Counted from the stretch's first letter, positions 37,088 to 49,063 are shown. The stretch is 64,000 nucleotides of DNA from Buddleja alternifolia (GCA_019426215.1 CM033396.1:30981154-31045153), one strand, 5' to 3'. Notes: generated from the letters alone by a model not told the origin. Program-made: numbers and translations.

Positions 37088-37143
37088 CGTGCTTGTTAAT
37101 TTCGTTGCTTAATTACAACTATATATGATATTAATTGGGTTAA

Positions 37144-37147
<4 letters not shown>

Positions 37148-37177
<30 letters not shown>
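37148..37177. repeat. (GA)n tract in the 5' leader of GDSL copy B
   Basis: About fifteen GA dinucleotides, reading as CT repeats on the gene strand 60-90 bases upstream of the ATG. The tract is shorter by several bases in copy D (about 53353-53379). Such CT tracts are common in plant 5' leaders and can act as GAGA-type binding sites. Confidence 0.85.
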
Positions 37178-37180
<3 letters not shown>

Positions 37181-37256
37181 AAGAGAATACAGCTCCTATG
37201 AAAGAATGGTAATTAATTCAGAAGATTGCAATGGTGGAGTAGGAAGCTCCAGGAGC

Positions 37257-37268
37257 TGGTTTATAAAG
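37257..37268 (-). promoter_or_regulatory. Candidate TATA box of GDSL copy B
   Basis: The minus strand reads CCTTTATAAACC about 175 bases upstream of the start codon, followed by the CT-rich leader. The same motif is at about 53460-53471 in copy D. Inferred from position and consensus only. Confidence 0.45.
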
Positions 37269-37553
37269 GTGTTGCAAGGGATGGTATGTCCCGCGCCCAA
37301 TCGCAACATTTCAGCGTGGACCTTATCTAAGCATCATTCCTTTGAACGAAGTATTCAAAGGCTGCTTTGGCCTACTCGTTTCAATTATAAAAAGTCTTCT
37401 CTCTACCATGTGTTTAGAATGGACCTAGCTAATATATTCTACTGTTAATTAGTATATTTAAAATTAATGTTTAACAAAAAGTCAAGGAGGTCTTGTAAGT
37501 AGTAGTCAAAACTAAGGTTCTGAAGTAACAATTTCAAAGAGTAATACCATTTA

Positions 37554-38168
37554 GGGAAAATTACTAAAATCCCCTAAAATAAAAGTTTATACCCGAAAAA
37601 TCTATGAAAATATTTTTCTACCTCAAAAACTCATTCCACCAACTTTTCACTCAAAAAATACCAAAAGTTAAGATTAAAACTTTTTTGGACCAAATTACCC
37701 TTATTGCCTTAAGTTAGAATTGGTCAATCGATTTTTTTTCCAAAACCTTTTCGTTCTGGAATCCTTTAGAGTGATAAATTGATTAAAGACGAATTTTATG
37801 ATTAATATTAACTATTTTATGTATTTTTATATAATTTATTTTGTAATTTAACATGATAATTATCTAAAACTACATTTTTTTTAATTTTGTAAAAGATTAT
37901 AAAAATCTGAAAAATTAAAATTAAAATCATAATTAATATTAAATATTAATATGAAAGTTCTAAATTAATAAATTTCTCTACCAAAGGAATAATTTATTAA
38001 CTCTTCATTTAGAAGGCTAAGGGCAATAAAGTCCATAATTTTATTAACCCTAAATGTTGGGTCTTTTTGAATGAAAAGTTGATGGAATGGGTGTTTTGGA
38101 TAAAGAAATATTTTCATGAATTTTTTGGATATAAAAATTTATTTTCAGGAGTTTTTAGTAATTTTCCC
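37554..38168. mobile_element. Mutator-type MITE (family of 13895), copy B
   Basis: The ends GGGAAAATTACTAAAATCCC and, complemented, GGGAAAATTACTAAAAACTCC pair, and similarity extends inward about 100 bases. Flanks TACCATTTA (37545-37553) and TAGGATTTA (38169-38177) agree at seven of nine positions. The homologous site in copy C (about 47070) lacks the element and has a single TATATTTTA. Confidence 0.8.
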
Positions 38169-38640
38169 TAGGATTTATTTCATCGTAAACGTACGTATGC
38201 ATGAGTTGGTTTATTGGAACAAAAAAGTCAATCCCCACTAGATTAAAGCATTATAAGTCAGACACCATCTAGTCCATAACACAGAAAATGCGAATATTTC
38301 AGATGGTGTTTCATCTTGTATTTCATGATTTCTCATATGCACACAACAAAGATAATATTTTTTTTCCTATATAAAAGTAAGAGTTGCTCAAAAACTGTCA
38401 TGAAAAGTAAGGATACCTAATTTGACCTTAGCGAATATGTAATCAAGACTAAAAAGAGATGGGAATGGTCGAGTTTTCGTATTTTTAAGTGTTTTAGTTT
38501 GAAAATAACTCATAGATTCCTTTTAAGTGAAAACTGACAATTTATCTTATTTATATCATATCATGGAATATTTTGAATTATTAATGAATTTAGTTATATT
38601 GTATTAGAATTTGTAAGGTTTTATACCATAAGTTAGAGAT

Positions 38641-39441
38641 AATTGCATCGACCTCCCCTGAACTATGGATTTTTGGCATATACATCCTTCACTTTTAATA
38701 TATTGGCGTAGACCTCCCCTCTTTCAGTTTTTTCATTATATTTATTACTTAAGGACTAAAATACCTCCACTTTTAATTAAAAAAGTTAACTTTCACTAAA
38801 TAATATGTTAGAGAGAGAGAGAAAATATCAAAATATTACTAAATGACATTATAATGTTAAAAAAAATGAACATTTGTAATTAAAAAATCTCGAAATATAT
38901 TTCTAAACTCCCAAAAAGAAATATCCTCTATGTTATTTGTGAATTCCTTGGTGATCTAAATATATAATAGCTTAAGTTTGTTTAATATAATTCTAACATT
39001 TTCTATAAACATGAACTAACAAACTAGGTACACTTTAATTTACAAATTAAAGAAAATTAGAATTTATTCATATTTATAGAAAAAATTTGAATTATGATAA
39101 CATACTTGAGCAATAAGATATTTTGATTACCAAACGGGAAAATACGACTAATCTAGAGGAATTGTGTTAAAGAAATTTAGAGTTATTATATCTCAATCAA
39201 TTTAGTTGTGGATGCTTCGTTTATTTTTTATTAAGCTATTTAATGATATATTAATATTTTTTTCATTCTACAATGTATTATTTAGTGGAAGCTAACTTTT
39301 TTCAAATTAAAATGGAGAGTATTTTAGTTCTTAATTAATAAATCTAAAAAAAAATGCAAGGAGGGGAGTTCCACACTAATATATCAAACTTTAGGGGTGT
39401 GGATCCCAAATGTCCATAATTTATAGGAGGTTGATGCAATT
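38641..39441. mobile_element. Long-TIR element of 0.8 kb, unclassified
   Basis: AATTGCATCGACCTCCCC at the left pairs with the complement of the right end (AATTGCATCAACCTCCTA), and similarity continues through the ATGGA and ATATATT segments for about 80 bases. No protein and no clear target duplication. The duplicate is at about 54842-55645. Confidence 0.6.
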
Positions 39442-40659
39442 CCCACGCACCCATAAGTTACCAATATATAAAGGACCTCATATATCGAAAATTGATGCAT
39501 ATAAAACTTACAATTTTGCATAATTATAAATATCCAAGATTTTCTCACCAGTTATGCTATACATATTATAAATATAGAAAAAATAGTTAACCTTACACCA
39601 ACAAATATGAAATGTTAATTCTAGGTTCTTTAATGCAAAATAGTAAACAAAAATAGACCGGTTATATGTTATAGTTATGATTCGTTTTATTATACTTGAA
39701 CTTCTGATCGTGATTATTTTATCACATTATTAAATATGTTCATATAAGTAAGCACGTTTTACCTATTAGGAATTACGTAATAATATATAAGTAAACTTAG
39801 ATGCTAACATTGAAATCATAGAGAGTGACAATATTTGCCAAAAAAATTATATAATTGGTTGGGAACTCTATGTATACGTAAAAGAACGGGTGATAATGTT
39901 TTAGCATGGGTCGCTTTATCTGGTTGTGAACCCATCATTAACTATATGATTTAGGCTGCACAAGAATTTTTAATAGATTGTTGTTCATACACCAAAATCC
40001 AAATATATGTAATTTGTTACAATAAAAAATAATTTCTAAAACAAACTTCATCATTCAAGTGTAGCACAATTAGCTCTTATTCGGATATTAAAATCACAAA
40101 TGAGATAGTTAAATGTAAAAAAATTATCAATTACGAGAATGTTATATGAAATACAGCGATAACTTAAAAAAGAAAAAAAGTAAAGCAACATAAAATTGAA
40201 AATTAAAATACGACGGTAACAAGAATATGAATAACGCATTAATTGAGAAATTTGATTATCATTATAAATTATATGTAAAAGATTAATTGTGATATTACAT
40301 TGATTGAGAAAATTAAGTATCATTATAAATACATATAAAAGATTATTTAGCAATACTTACAAAGTACAATGTAGAAGCTTTCAATTTAATAATATATAAT
40401 ATACTTCAAGCACGCACCTATAATGATAAGTTTTCGGGAAGCGTGTCAAGACAAGGTTTTTTAGTGATTTTTTAATAATTCATAATATATTTTACTCCGG
40501 CCTTTTAATTCTCTATCTTTTTCAATGATTAAATTAATGAGTATATTTCGTTGGTTAGGGATCTACTAATTCTTTTAGTATGATAAATTATTTTTTATAC
40601 TTTTTGGTTATGGTGTATGTGCATAAGTATTTATATCATATTATGATCGTAGACACTTT
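39442..40659. other. AT-rich spacer of block B, no gene seen
   Basis: The part at 39888-40490 has a diverged third copy at 49286-49850. Short frames (40051-40353) are AT-rich and carry no family features. Confidence 0.5.
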
Positions 40660-40843
40660 TTCACGCCCCGTGATCACGAATTATTGGATCAGAGAAGTCT
40701 CGTTAAACCCGCTAAGTGTTACCTGGGGTTTGACATCTAAACCATGATCCAAAATTGATATTTATTGTTACACTTGAGTAATTTGATCCGCTATATATAC
40801 ATGTCAAATATCCCACTATCTTCCCATGTGGGATGGCGAACAT
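40660..40843. mobile_element. Solo LTR of a TRIM related to 29667
   Basis: It starts TCACGCCCCGTGATCACGA, contains TTGTTACACTTGA in the same relative position as the TRIM at 29667, and ends in CCCATGTGGGAT. There is a single copy without internal region. The duplicate is at about 56862-57045. Confidence 0.65.
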
Positions 40844-42551
40844 GGGGCTTCACACTGTTTGAAAAGATGCACTTCAAAGTTGGTGTTTCGTTAATTGTTA
40901 GTATCCTTTAATTATGGAATACGTGCACATGTATCTAAGTTTTTTTGTTGTGCTGCTTACAAAAACATATAGCTGTATAATTAATTTAATTTCTAGTACT
41001 CATTATTTAGCAAAATTGACTTTACATATTGTCTATTTATCTTTTGATTATTTTCACTACTTCAAAATTTTCATCAATAAACAATTGTTTCTTATAAACG
41101 AAAAATCCTTTTAAGACCTCGTGCTCGTAATATTTTTCGTAGTCCAGTTAGGATCAAATTTTTAAAAATATTTATCATTAAATATATCGATATTATCCAT
41201 TTATATAATTGATTTTGAAAAAAACAAAAAAAAACATGTAGTTGAGGTCACGCACCAAAAATCAGTCTCTAAAGGGCTAATATCTGAAAGCGTGAGCCTA
41301 TCAAAACAATAGTTCAAATCCAAGATCTCCAGACAATTTTACAACTTCTAGTAGGTTCCCTACCCTAACACTGCCAACCGGATAAAGTAAACTTACTTAT
41401 ATCCATGTATTAATCTGCAATTGTCACGTCTAGGATTGTCCATGTCTACACTCAGGATACTCCGAGCCAATCCCATTGCTCAAGTCACCTCTAATTAGAA
41501 GGAAGTAGTGAAATATGTAAGCAAAGGTTTAGGGAGCGCCAGTGTTCGTGTGAAAAGTGCTTAAAATAATTTTTAGACCCAAAATTGATAAATTAATGAG
41601 GTGAAAATAATAATAGTTTTGTTTTTCAAAGGATCATTGGAAACGCGAGTTAAATTGACATTTGCACGCATAAAAAGAGTTAAGCAATAAATGGTAAGAA
41701 TCTAAAACCTTAGAGTATGCAAGATAAAGTTTGTTCAAAGATAATTAAAAGAATGAGTGAAACTCTAATTTTCATTCACAAGAACAGTTGAACAATGAGT
41801 GACATGATACTCATTTCATAACATGCATTTATATAGCAGACAGTTTGATAGGGTTAAGATTTACGTGATTTGATACTATGATTTTATATGGTTTAAGCTT
41901 AATTATGAGTAATTTATGCCACAAATGCTTGTAATGAGTTTCATACTCGAGTACAGGTATACTACAAGAAAACACCCCAAATAGCATCGTAATTTAGCAT
42001 GGACAATTATTTCGCTGCTGATTAGTATCGCTTTTAGCAAGGAATACGAATTTCGTGGGATCCAATTTCGAAAATTAAGAGCAGCAACGCGAATTGTCAT
42101 TGCTGAGCTCAGGAGCGAATTCTTTTCCTTGCTGTACTTCGATGCTGGCTTGTATCGAAAATTTTACTTTTGGAGGGAGTTTTCCCTCCAAAAACTTCGT
42201 TGCAGCATTCCTTGCTAAATATTTCCGCAAGAATACTTTATTATTAGCAGCAAAATGTTTCCTTGCAAAATGTAAATCGAAAAAATAATCAACCATAGCA
42301 ACGAAAAGTGACGTTGCTAAATATATGTATGATAAATTAAAAAACAATATAATTATTTTTCTTAAACATATAACTATTTAATAATTGCATTAACACTAGT
42401 TGCCTATATTATAAATAATGTATTTTGAACTAAAGAATGTATAACAATTTATTAGTGAATTAGTAGCCTATAATTAATCATGATATGTTTGTTATATTAT
42501 TGAAGCTCCAATTACAAAAAAATGTTGATACAATATTGATTATATACTCAT

Positions 42552-42936
42552 AAATGAGTTGAGTCGAGTTTAAAAATTTGTGTTTGAACTTGATTTGATT
42601 GTAATCGAGGCGAGCTCGAACGAGCATTTGGTGATCGAGTTTGAGTCGAGAATAGAATAATTTGATTGGTATTCCAACCCAAACTATTTATGTTAATAGC
42701 ACAAAATAATACTTATCTCTAATTAGTATTAATTACACTTACATGAAAATTATGATTTTGTTATCTAATCAATCATATTGACATTGATCATTAGATATAT
42801 TATCACTAAATGAACAAAAGTTATTATTATCGAGTTTCGCGAACCTACAAACAAGTATTTTTTTTGCTCGACCAAATCTTGTTAGGTTCGACTCGAACTC
42901 AAAAATTATCGAATCGATTAGACTCGATGCCCATCC
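42552..42936. mobile_element. Possible small TIR element with GAGTCGAG ends
   Basis: TTGAGTCGAGTTTAAAAATT on the left and, complemented, ATCGAGTCTAATCGATTCG and TTGAGTTCGAGTCGAACC on the right. GCTCGA-rich ends of this type are common in small plant elements. No target duplication was identified. Confidence 0.35.
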
Positions 42937-42945
42937 TTTAAACCC

Positions 42946-42985
42946 TAAACAAACCCTAAACCCTAAACAAACCCTAAACCTTAAA
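42946..42985. repeat. Short interstitial telomere-type repeats
   Basis: Four to five copies of AAACCCTAAA with interruptions (AAACCCTAAACAAACCCT pattern). Duplicated at about 59146-59186. Confidence 0.8.
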
Positions 42986-43300
42986 CTAACCTAAGGCCCA
43001 TATAAAGTGATGAGTTACATCGAAATTGAGGTGAAGTCGTGATTTTCTTGTAAAAATCAGAGGCGTAATGCATTTGTCATGTTTTTTTGTTCTTTAATTG
43101 GTTATGATGAGAGATTTAGACGTGCCAACTATTTAATATATGATGGAGTTAAAGGGATTGTCTAATTTTTTAATATATCCGCGCGAAGAATAATTTAAAT
43201 TTTTTAATATGTCGAAAAATTAGTTTATATTTTTCATGTATATTTGAGATGGAAATAAATATTAAATTAAAAATAAGAATAAAATAAAAAGAATAATGTG

Positions 43301-43382
43301 GTTACCAAGATTTGAACTCTTAACCTCTCACAAACTCACTCAAGTTGCCTATATACCATTACACCAAATCAACTTTGGTGAA
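43301..43382 (-). mobile_element. tRNA-derived SINE head
   Basis: On the minus strand, TGGTGTAATGG fits an RNA polymerase III A box, and AGAGTTCAAATCTTGG about 45 bases later fits a B box (GTTCAAATC for GTTCGANNC). The spacing is right for a tRNA-derived SINE, and an AT-rich tail follows. It cannot fold as a good tRNA by eye, so I do not call a tRNA gene. The duplicate in block D is at about 59501-59582. Confidence 0.5.
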
Positions 43383-44675
43383 ATTAAATTAAATAATTAT
43401 TAACATAAGCCATATCAGCAATAATAATTATTAAAAAAAAATTATTTTTTTCTTTGTTTATTTTTGAGCTGAAAATGGTGAAATGATGAATTTGATTTAT
43501 GATTTTTTGCCGATTATTTTCACCACCACCATTATTACAATTTTTACCAAGTGTAGTAAGGGCTGTAAGGGTAAATATTACAATTTTTTAATTTATTTTT
43601 TCTCTTAAAAAATGGGTTGCCTTCCATCTTGGCGCCTTAACTGGGCGCCAACAAACTAGCTCAAATAATTCAAAAGTCTTTCTCCCTCAATCTTTCCCCT
43701 ATTTCTCTCTTACCCACGTCTCTCTCCTCTTAAACTCTCCCTAATCTCCCAAAAATTTCAGATCCCTCATTTGTGAACTTCCACCAAGTTTTGAAGAGGA
43801 GACCCACAATTGTTGGAGTGAGTTTTAGACCGAAAGCTTCAATGCTCCAATTTGAAGGTATAGAAAGATTTTATCTAATTTTTTGCATAATGTTGTTGTT
43901 TTTTCTTATTAACAGTAAAATAAAACTTGCCAATATTTTGCTTTTGGATGTTATAGAAGTAGGTGTTCTTCCATTTTTTCAGACGGAAAGGTACTCAATT
44001 TTATTTTATTTTTTTTAAAATAATTTATGTCGATTTTAGTTTTTTTTTAAATAATTTTAGTGTTTATTTGTTTCAATTTTGGTGTTCTTCAGCTGTAATT
44101 AGAGGCATTAGGCTACGACATTTACAGTGACACCTTCAACCTTACTCCAAAACAAGTCACCTTCCTCTTCTAGGTTAGGACAAATTCTCTTTTTTTTCGG
44201 ATTCAGTTTTTCAGCCTTGTTGAAATAAGGATAGTTTATTTTTTGATTGAATGGTGGAAGAATTCATAGTTTTATTCTTGTTGTTGATTCAGAGTTAGGC
44301 TATGAGCTTGACAATCTGCGTATGGTATTCTGTCTATGCTTTAGACTTTGTTAAAGTAGGGTGCATGAACAAATTATGGCATAAGTGATCAAGAAATTAA
44401 TTTGATATGATATTAAGGTAGATTTGTTCTAGCAATTTTGGACTCAACTCTGGGTATTCATGTTTTGTAAGTACCCTGACCTCTTTTTATACATGATAAA
44501 TTTGTATGAGCACATTGTTTTGTATATTAGCTAATAATTGTCGGAGTATCTCAAACATCCTATGTAGTTAGGATTAAACTTAGTTTCATTCTTAGCCGTA
44601 CATATCTTTTCTTTTTATTGTTCAAAGATTGAATTCTATTGCTTGAACAACCACGTCCTTTTATGTAATTTTGAA

Positions 44676-44880
44676 CACTACCACAAAAAAGTCCTATTAC
44701 AGCGCACCTATGACAGCGGTTTTGAAAACTGCTGTAATAGGGGGCACTCGGTTCGGACCTATGACAGCGGTTCGAGCCGAACCGCTGTCATAGGTGTCAA
44801 AAAAAAAATAAAAAAAAATTGGACTTTTGGCAGCGGTTCGGGCAGAACCGCTGCCACAAAGTTCACTTTGTGGCACCGTC
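44676..44880 (+). mobile_element. CACTA transposon terminus with TATGACAGCGG hairpins
   Basis: CACTACCACAAAAAAGTCC is a typical plant CACTA end. It is followed by CTATTACAGCG and inverted pairs of TATGACAGCGGTT / AACCGCTGTCATA (for example 44760-44793) and by GGCAGCGG / CCGCTGCC at 44828-44856. Block D has the same at 60876. The matching right terminus is not visible. Confidence 0.8.
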
Positions 44881-46041
44881 AGCTTCGAATAGAGGCTTCC
44901 ATTCTATTCGTTTCTCCGGTGAGTAAATTTTCTTTGCCTGGAGGTATTTGTATGTAATTGTATGTATTTCCTCCGACTTTAATCTGTGAGTTCTATGTTT
45001 CAATGGAGATTTTTATCATCTAGTCTTTGACCTTCTTTGAATCGTTGTAGATTTTTGATCGTTTACGCCGGCGAAATCTAATCTGAGTTTTTCTTCTTGT
45101 GTTTCTGATGTTGTATAAGAGTCTTGTGATTAATGCCGGCATATTTAAGGTGTATGGTAATATCATAACAAGGTTTATACATAATCCTAATCGCAGTCCT
45201 TTTCATGTTCCATTGTTCTTACATTGATGTACAATAATTTTAGTTCCAAATAGGACATTCATACTTACCAACTTACGTACTCACACCTTTAGGGAAAATT
45301 AAGGGCCACAAAATGATCTAAGGATCTCAAGATGACAGGGTATGTCATGATCATTGCATCTCTCACAATATTCAAATATGGAAATCTACGATCTCCTTGA
45401 ACTTTTTGTTATATAACTAAAGGTTATTCTATAAGAGCCAATCATTTGAGAATTTAAGTTCTTTTTGCTTCTTATTTCTGCACAGTTTCAGGTATATGCA
45501 ATGTTTCATGGTTTTCAGTATTGGAATTTTAGGTGGTTGGGGAGGTTAATTTGTTGAAGAATTAAAGTATCTTTTCCTGCATTTATCCAAAAAAAAAAAA
45601 AGTATCTTTTCCTGCCATTTATTTCCAATAAAACTTTATATCATCATTTCAAATTCTTCGACTACGCAGCTGCCTTATCGCCCCAAATATTTGCATTCAT
45701 GTTTGAATTCTTGATTCTTGAATTTTTGTAATGTTCAATGTTCGTATGTTGGTATTGGAATTCGTAGATATTTTAGTATGGTATAAGGGGTTAGATGAGG
45801 AGTATTTGTAGTATTATTTAGAGGAAATATATGTTTTGAATTTCTGTAATTAGAGGAAATGAAACTTTCCCTAATTCTTGAATTTTATCAATTTTTTTGT
45901 GAGCAGCTCAAAATAAAATACATGGTATTTGTCTTGGGGAGTTTGAAGAAGATGTGGTGAAGCAACTAGAGGAAAATTGGGGTCTGGGGACCGTGATTCC
46001 TCACTTGACTGGCCAAGAAGTTCATTATATGCAGCAACATC
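44881..46041 (+). other. Probable 5' leader and intron region of the CACTA element
   Basis: A CCGGTGAGTAAATT donor-like site lies at about 44917. No coding blocks are sure, although 45925-46040 can be read as a short open stretch (EFEEDVVKQLEENWG) of unknown family. Confidence 0.4.
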
Positions 46042-46260
46042 ATGCCTCCAGATAGGAGTTGGATTAAGAATTGTGTTTGTCCCGGTGGATATGGTGTTAC
46101 AGATGAGTATCGAATGGGGGTTAAAGGATTTATAGAGTTATGCCGTCAATACGCAAGATATATGGACCGAGGAAAAATTAGATGTCCATGTTGGAATTGT
46201 AAGAGTTTAAAATTTATTCCTGTAGATTTGGTTAGTTTTCACCTTATTTCGAGAGTGTAA
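46042..46260 (+). pseudogene. Transposase-associated domain (CACTA transposase N-terminus)
   Basis: The translation has DRSWI, GVKGFIELC and GKIRCPCWNC, the pattern of the transposase-associated domain found at the N-terminus of plant CACTA (En/Spm, TNP2-type) transposases: Asp-Arg-Ser-Trp start, then a Cys-Pro-Cys-x-x-Cys zinc knot. 72 codons then a stop; the catalytic TNP2 part is absent. It is probably the first exon of a dead CACTA element. Confidence 0.75.
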
Positions 46261-46839
46261 GAGTTTAAAATTTAAATTTGGATATGCATTGATGTAGTTT
46301 ATGATGACATTTGGGATATTGTGATCGATATTTTATATTAATGGTATCGTGTTAGATTTCTATTTTGGTGATTTCGTTTAATATGCATTATTATTAATTT
46401 GTTAATTAGGTACATTTGGAAATAAATGTAATTTAATTTCTCAAGAAAATTATTTAAAATATTAGCAACGAAATTAGCAGTGAATATATTCCTTGCTTAA
46501 TAATATTATTTTAATATTTCGAAATATATCAGCATCGAATTTTGCAACGTAATAATTTCGCTAGTGAATTTTGATGATCAATTACCAAGGACAAACACCG
46601 TTGCTAACATTAGCAAGGGAACAAATCTCGTTGCTACTCAGCATCACAATATTGCCTTGCTGTATTTCGATGCTCCATCAGCATCGCAAAATTGCTCCTT
46701 GCTGAGATTAGTGACGAGCGATATAGGATCGTGGTCCCTTGCGTTGCTGAGGTCGTTGCTGACATAAATCAGCATCGAAAATCACCATTTAGCTTGGAAT
46801 TTCCCTCCTCGCTATTTGGACATTTTCTTGTATAAGTTC

Positions 46840-47049
46840 TTGCAATTGAGGAAATTAAAGGAGAAAAGCACGTATTCAGTGGAAAACTAAAGAAATAGAG
46901 CAGAACGTTCAAACGTGGAGCTACTAAATGTTCGAACGCTGGGAGAAGTAACGCACGAACGTGAGATGAGCTTACGCTTAGATGCCAGAAGGTGTAACGT
47001 TCGAATGTTGAAGTCGGCAGAACAGTTTTGGAAATTTCCAATTCAATCT
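46840..47049. other. Short unique segment rich in GTTCGAACGT words
   Basis: Between 46900 and 47015 the words GAACGTTC, GTTCGAACG, CGAACGTGAG and AACGTTCGAATG recur. No family was recognised. It might be part of an LTR promoter region. Confidence 0.35.
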
Positions 47050-47591
47050 CTAACTATTTCAAAGAGTAATATATTTTATTTCATCATAAAAGTACGTATG
47101 AGTTGGTTTATTGGAACAGAATATATAGTCAATCCCCACTAGATTAATCATTATAAGTCATACGCCGTCCAGTCCATAATACGGAAAATGCGGATGTTTC
47201 AGATGGTATTTCATCTTGCATTTCATGATCTCTCATATGCAACCAAAGAATATAATATGTTTTTTCTAATGTAAAAGTACAAGTTGCTCAAAAATTGTCC
47301 TGAATTAAATTAACAAAATTATGGATTTAAAACTTTATTAAATTGATTTGTCAAAATAACTAAGCTAAACGTCACTTTATTTAAATCCCAATAAATAATT
47401 TATATGCAAATAAATAAACATATAGCGCCAATAGATTAGGTTTCATTAAAATAAACACAGTTAATTAATATATTTAAATTCTTTATAATTAGTATATTTA
47501 AAATTTTAATGCTCTCCTTAAATATTATATTTTAATTTTGCCTAGTGAACACTCAATTTTACCTTACATATATATGTATGTGTATTTCCTA

Positions 47592-47800
47592 CACTACTAC
47601 AAAAATACACTATTACAGCGCACCTGTTACAGCGGTTTTTAGAAAACCGTTGAACGGAGGGGTCTATTACAGCGGTTTTTTGGTGAACAGCTGAAATAGG
47701 TTGGTGCATGGGAACTATTACAGCGGTTTTTTAAAAAACTGCCGTAACCGGTCCGGACCGGTTATGGCGGTTTTCCGAAAAACCGCTATTAAAAAAAAAA
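47592..47800 (+). mobile_element. CACTA transposon left terminus
   Basis: CACTACTACAAAAATACAC is followed by TATTACAGCGCACCTG and several inverted TTACAGCGGTTTTT repeats, down to a GGCGGTTTTCCGAAAAACCG hairpin. A CT-rich stretch and ACC/GCC repeats follow (47810-48125), perhaps the element's leader. The right terminus is not seen. Confidence 0.7.
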
Positions 47801-48140
47801 AAGTCAAAAGCAAAATTCCCCCCCATTTTCCCCCCCACTCGACCGATCCCCTCTCTCTCTCTCTCAACTCTCTCTCTCACTCAACTCCCCCCGCCCCCCA
47901 CCACCACCACCGCTTCCACCTTCGCCGGCGCCGCCCCACCACCATTATTCTCTCTCTCTCTCTACTACTCTATATCTCTAGCTAGCTATATAAATATATA
48001 TATACACACACCACATATATCGGCCCCACCACCACCACACCCACCATATACCGCCACCACCACCACCACCACCATATTCTGCCGCCGCCGCCGCCCGAGC
48101 GCCGCTCCTCTCTCTCTTGACTCTCTCTCACCCTATAGGT
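47801..48140. repeat. Low-complexity CT, CCA and CCG repeats
   Basis: (CT)n and (CCACCACC)n runs with a short (CCG)n tract near 48080-48095, markedly more GC-rich than the surroundings. The 94-codon frame at 47701-47985 is a product of this composition. Confidence 0.75.
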
Positions 48141-48214
48141 ATATACTTATATATATATATATATGTTTATATATGTTGTGTATATTTTATATATGTTATG
48201 AAATTAGGGTTTTA

Positions 48215-48500
48215 TATGTTAATATTTTGATTGTTGTTATACATATGTTATGTTAATTGGGGTTTTGTGAATTATATAATGTGGGTTATAAGTTAATATC
48301 TTGATTGTTGTTATATATATGTTATGTTAATTGGGTTTTGTGAATTAGATAATGTGGATTTTTGTTATGTTATGTTATGTTATAGTTGATTATGTTATAA
48401 TGTGGATTGTTGTTATATATGTTATAGTTGATTATATTAATTGGTTTTGTGAATTATATAATGTGGGTATTTGTTATAAATAAGTTATGTTAATTGGGGT
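48215..48500. repeat. Imperfect tandem repeats with TTATGTTAATTGGGGTTTTG
   Basis: The word GTTATGTTAATTGGGG..TTGTGAATTA recurs at about 48247, 48318 and 48484, and in shorter form near 48430, with irregular spacing. Confidence 0.65.
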
Positions 48501-49063
48501 TTCTTGATTGTTGGATTTTTGATTTATGCTATGATATGTTGGTATTATGATTAGATTTTTGTTGTATTTTTTTGGTTGACATTGTTTAATGCATTCATGG
48601 TTTTGTGAAGTTTGATTGGTTTTGTGAACGAATTGATGGATTGGTTTTGTCGGGTTGCAAGTTTGGGGGAAGATTAAGTCGAGAACTTGGTAGAAATTTG
48701 TGTGTATTGTACTAAATTTAAAAATATATTATTGATTTGTATTTTATACACATATTGTATTAAATTTATATAAAGTGAAATACAAGAATATAATATTATT
48801 TTAAAATAAAAGATTTGATTTGCTTAGTGGCAAGTTGCTCAACATCTTGTTACCTAATTGACACATTGAATTCTTAGGCTGTGATGACTGATGAGTGATC
48901 ACAAATAAGGCTAGTAAAGCGAAAATGGAAAGTTCAAATGTTTTAGTTAACAACTTGACCGTATTCTTTTAGTTATGGCTATTTTTGAGTTTGGCTTTTA
49001 CCGTGTAATACTTTCTTCACTTTAAATTGTAGTAAATTATGTTTAGTTATTTAACTATACACA

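Larger units (their letters stand above)
35243..45404. repeat. Duplicated block B (10.2 kb), partner of block D
   Basis: This is nearly identical to 51443-61605, with offsets of 16200-16206. By eye, only a few substitutions and small indels occur per kilobase, including within transposons, so the pair is very recent or homogenised. It contains a complete GDSL gene, a Mutator-type MITE, a long-TIR element, a TRIM solo LTR, a SINE and CACTA termini. Its left edge is a microsatellite. Its true right edge is not visible, since block D is cut there by a Ty3 LTR. Confidence 0.95.
41960..46834. mobile_element. Degenerate CACTA-like element with AGCATCG/TTGCTGAG subterminal repeats
   Basis: The left end TACTACAAGAAAACACCCC, with AAATAGCATCG after it, pairs with the complement of the right end (TATACAAGAAAATGTCC then AAATAGCGAGG). 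Both ends are followed inward by many short GTTGCT, AGCAAGG, CATCGAAA words in both orientations (41985-42310 and 46460-46800), the usual CACTA subterminal layout. The interior is scrambled and contains other elements, so the border assignment is inferred. The left end is duplicated at about 58161 in block D. Confidence 0.55.

Noticed and set aside
43301..43382. tRNA gene on the minus strand
   Set aside because: A- and B-box words are present, but acceptor and anticodon stems do not pair well by eye; better explained as a SINE head.
43773..44018. 81-codon frame repeated at 59973
   Set aside because: Present in both blocks only because they are duplicates; hydrophobic AT-rich tail, no recognisable domain. 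A captured gene fragment inside the CACTA element is possible but unsupported.
47701..47985. 94-codon frame with His and Ser runs
   Set aside because: CT and CCA repeats following a CACTA terminus; no family features.
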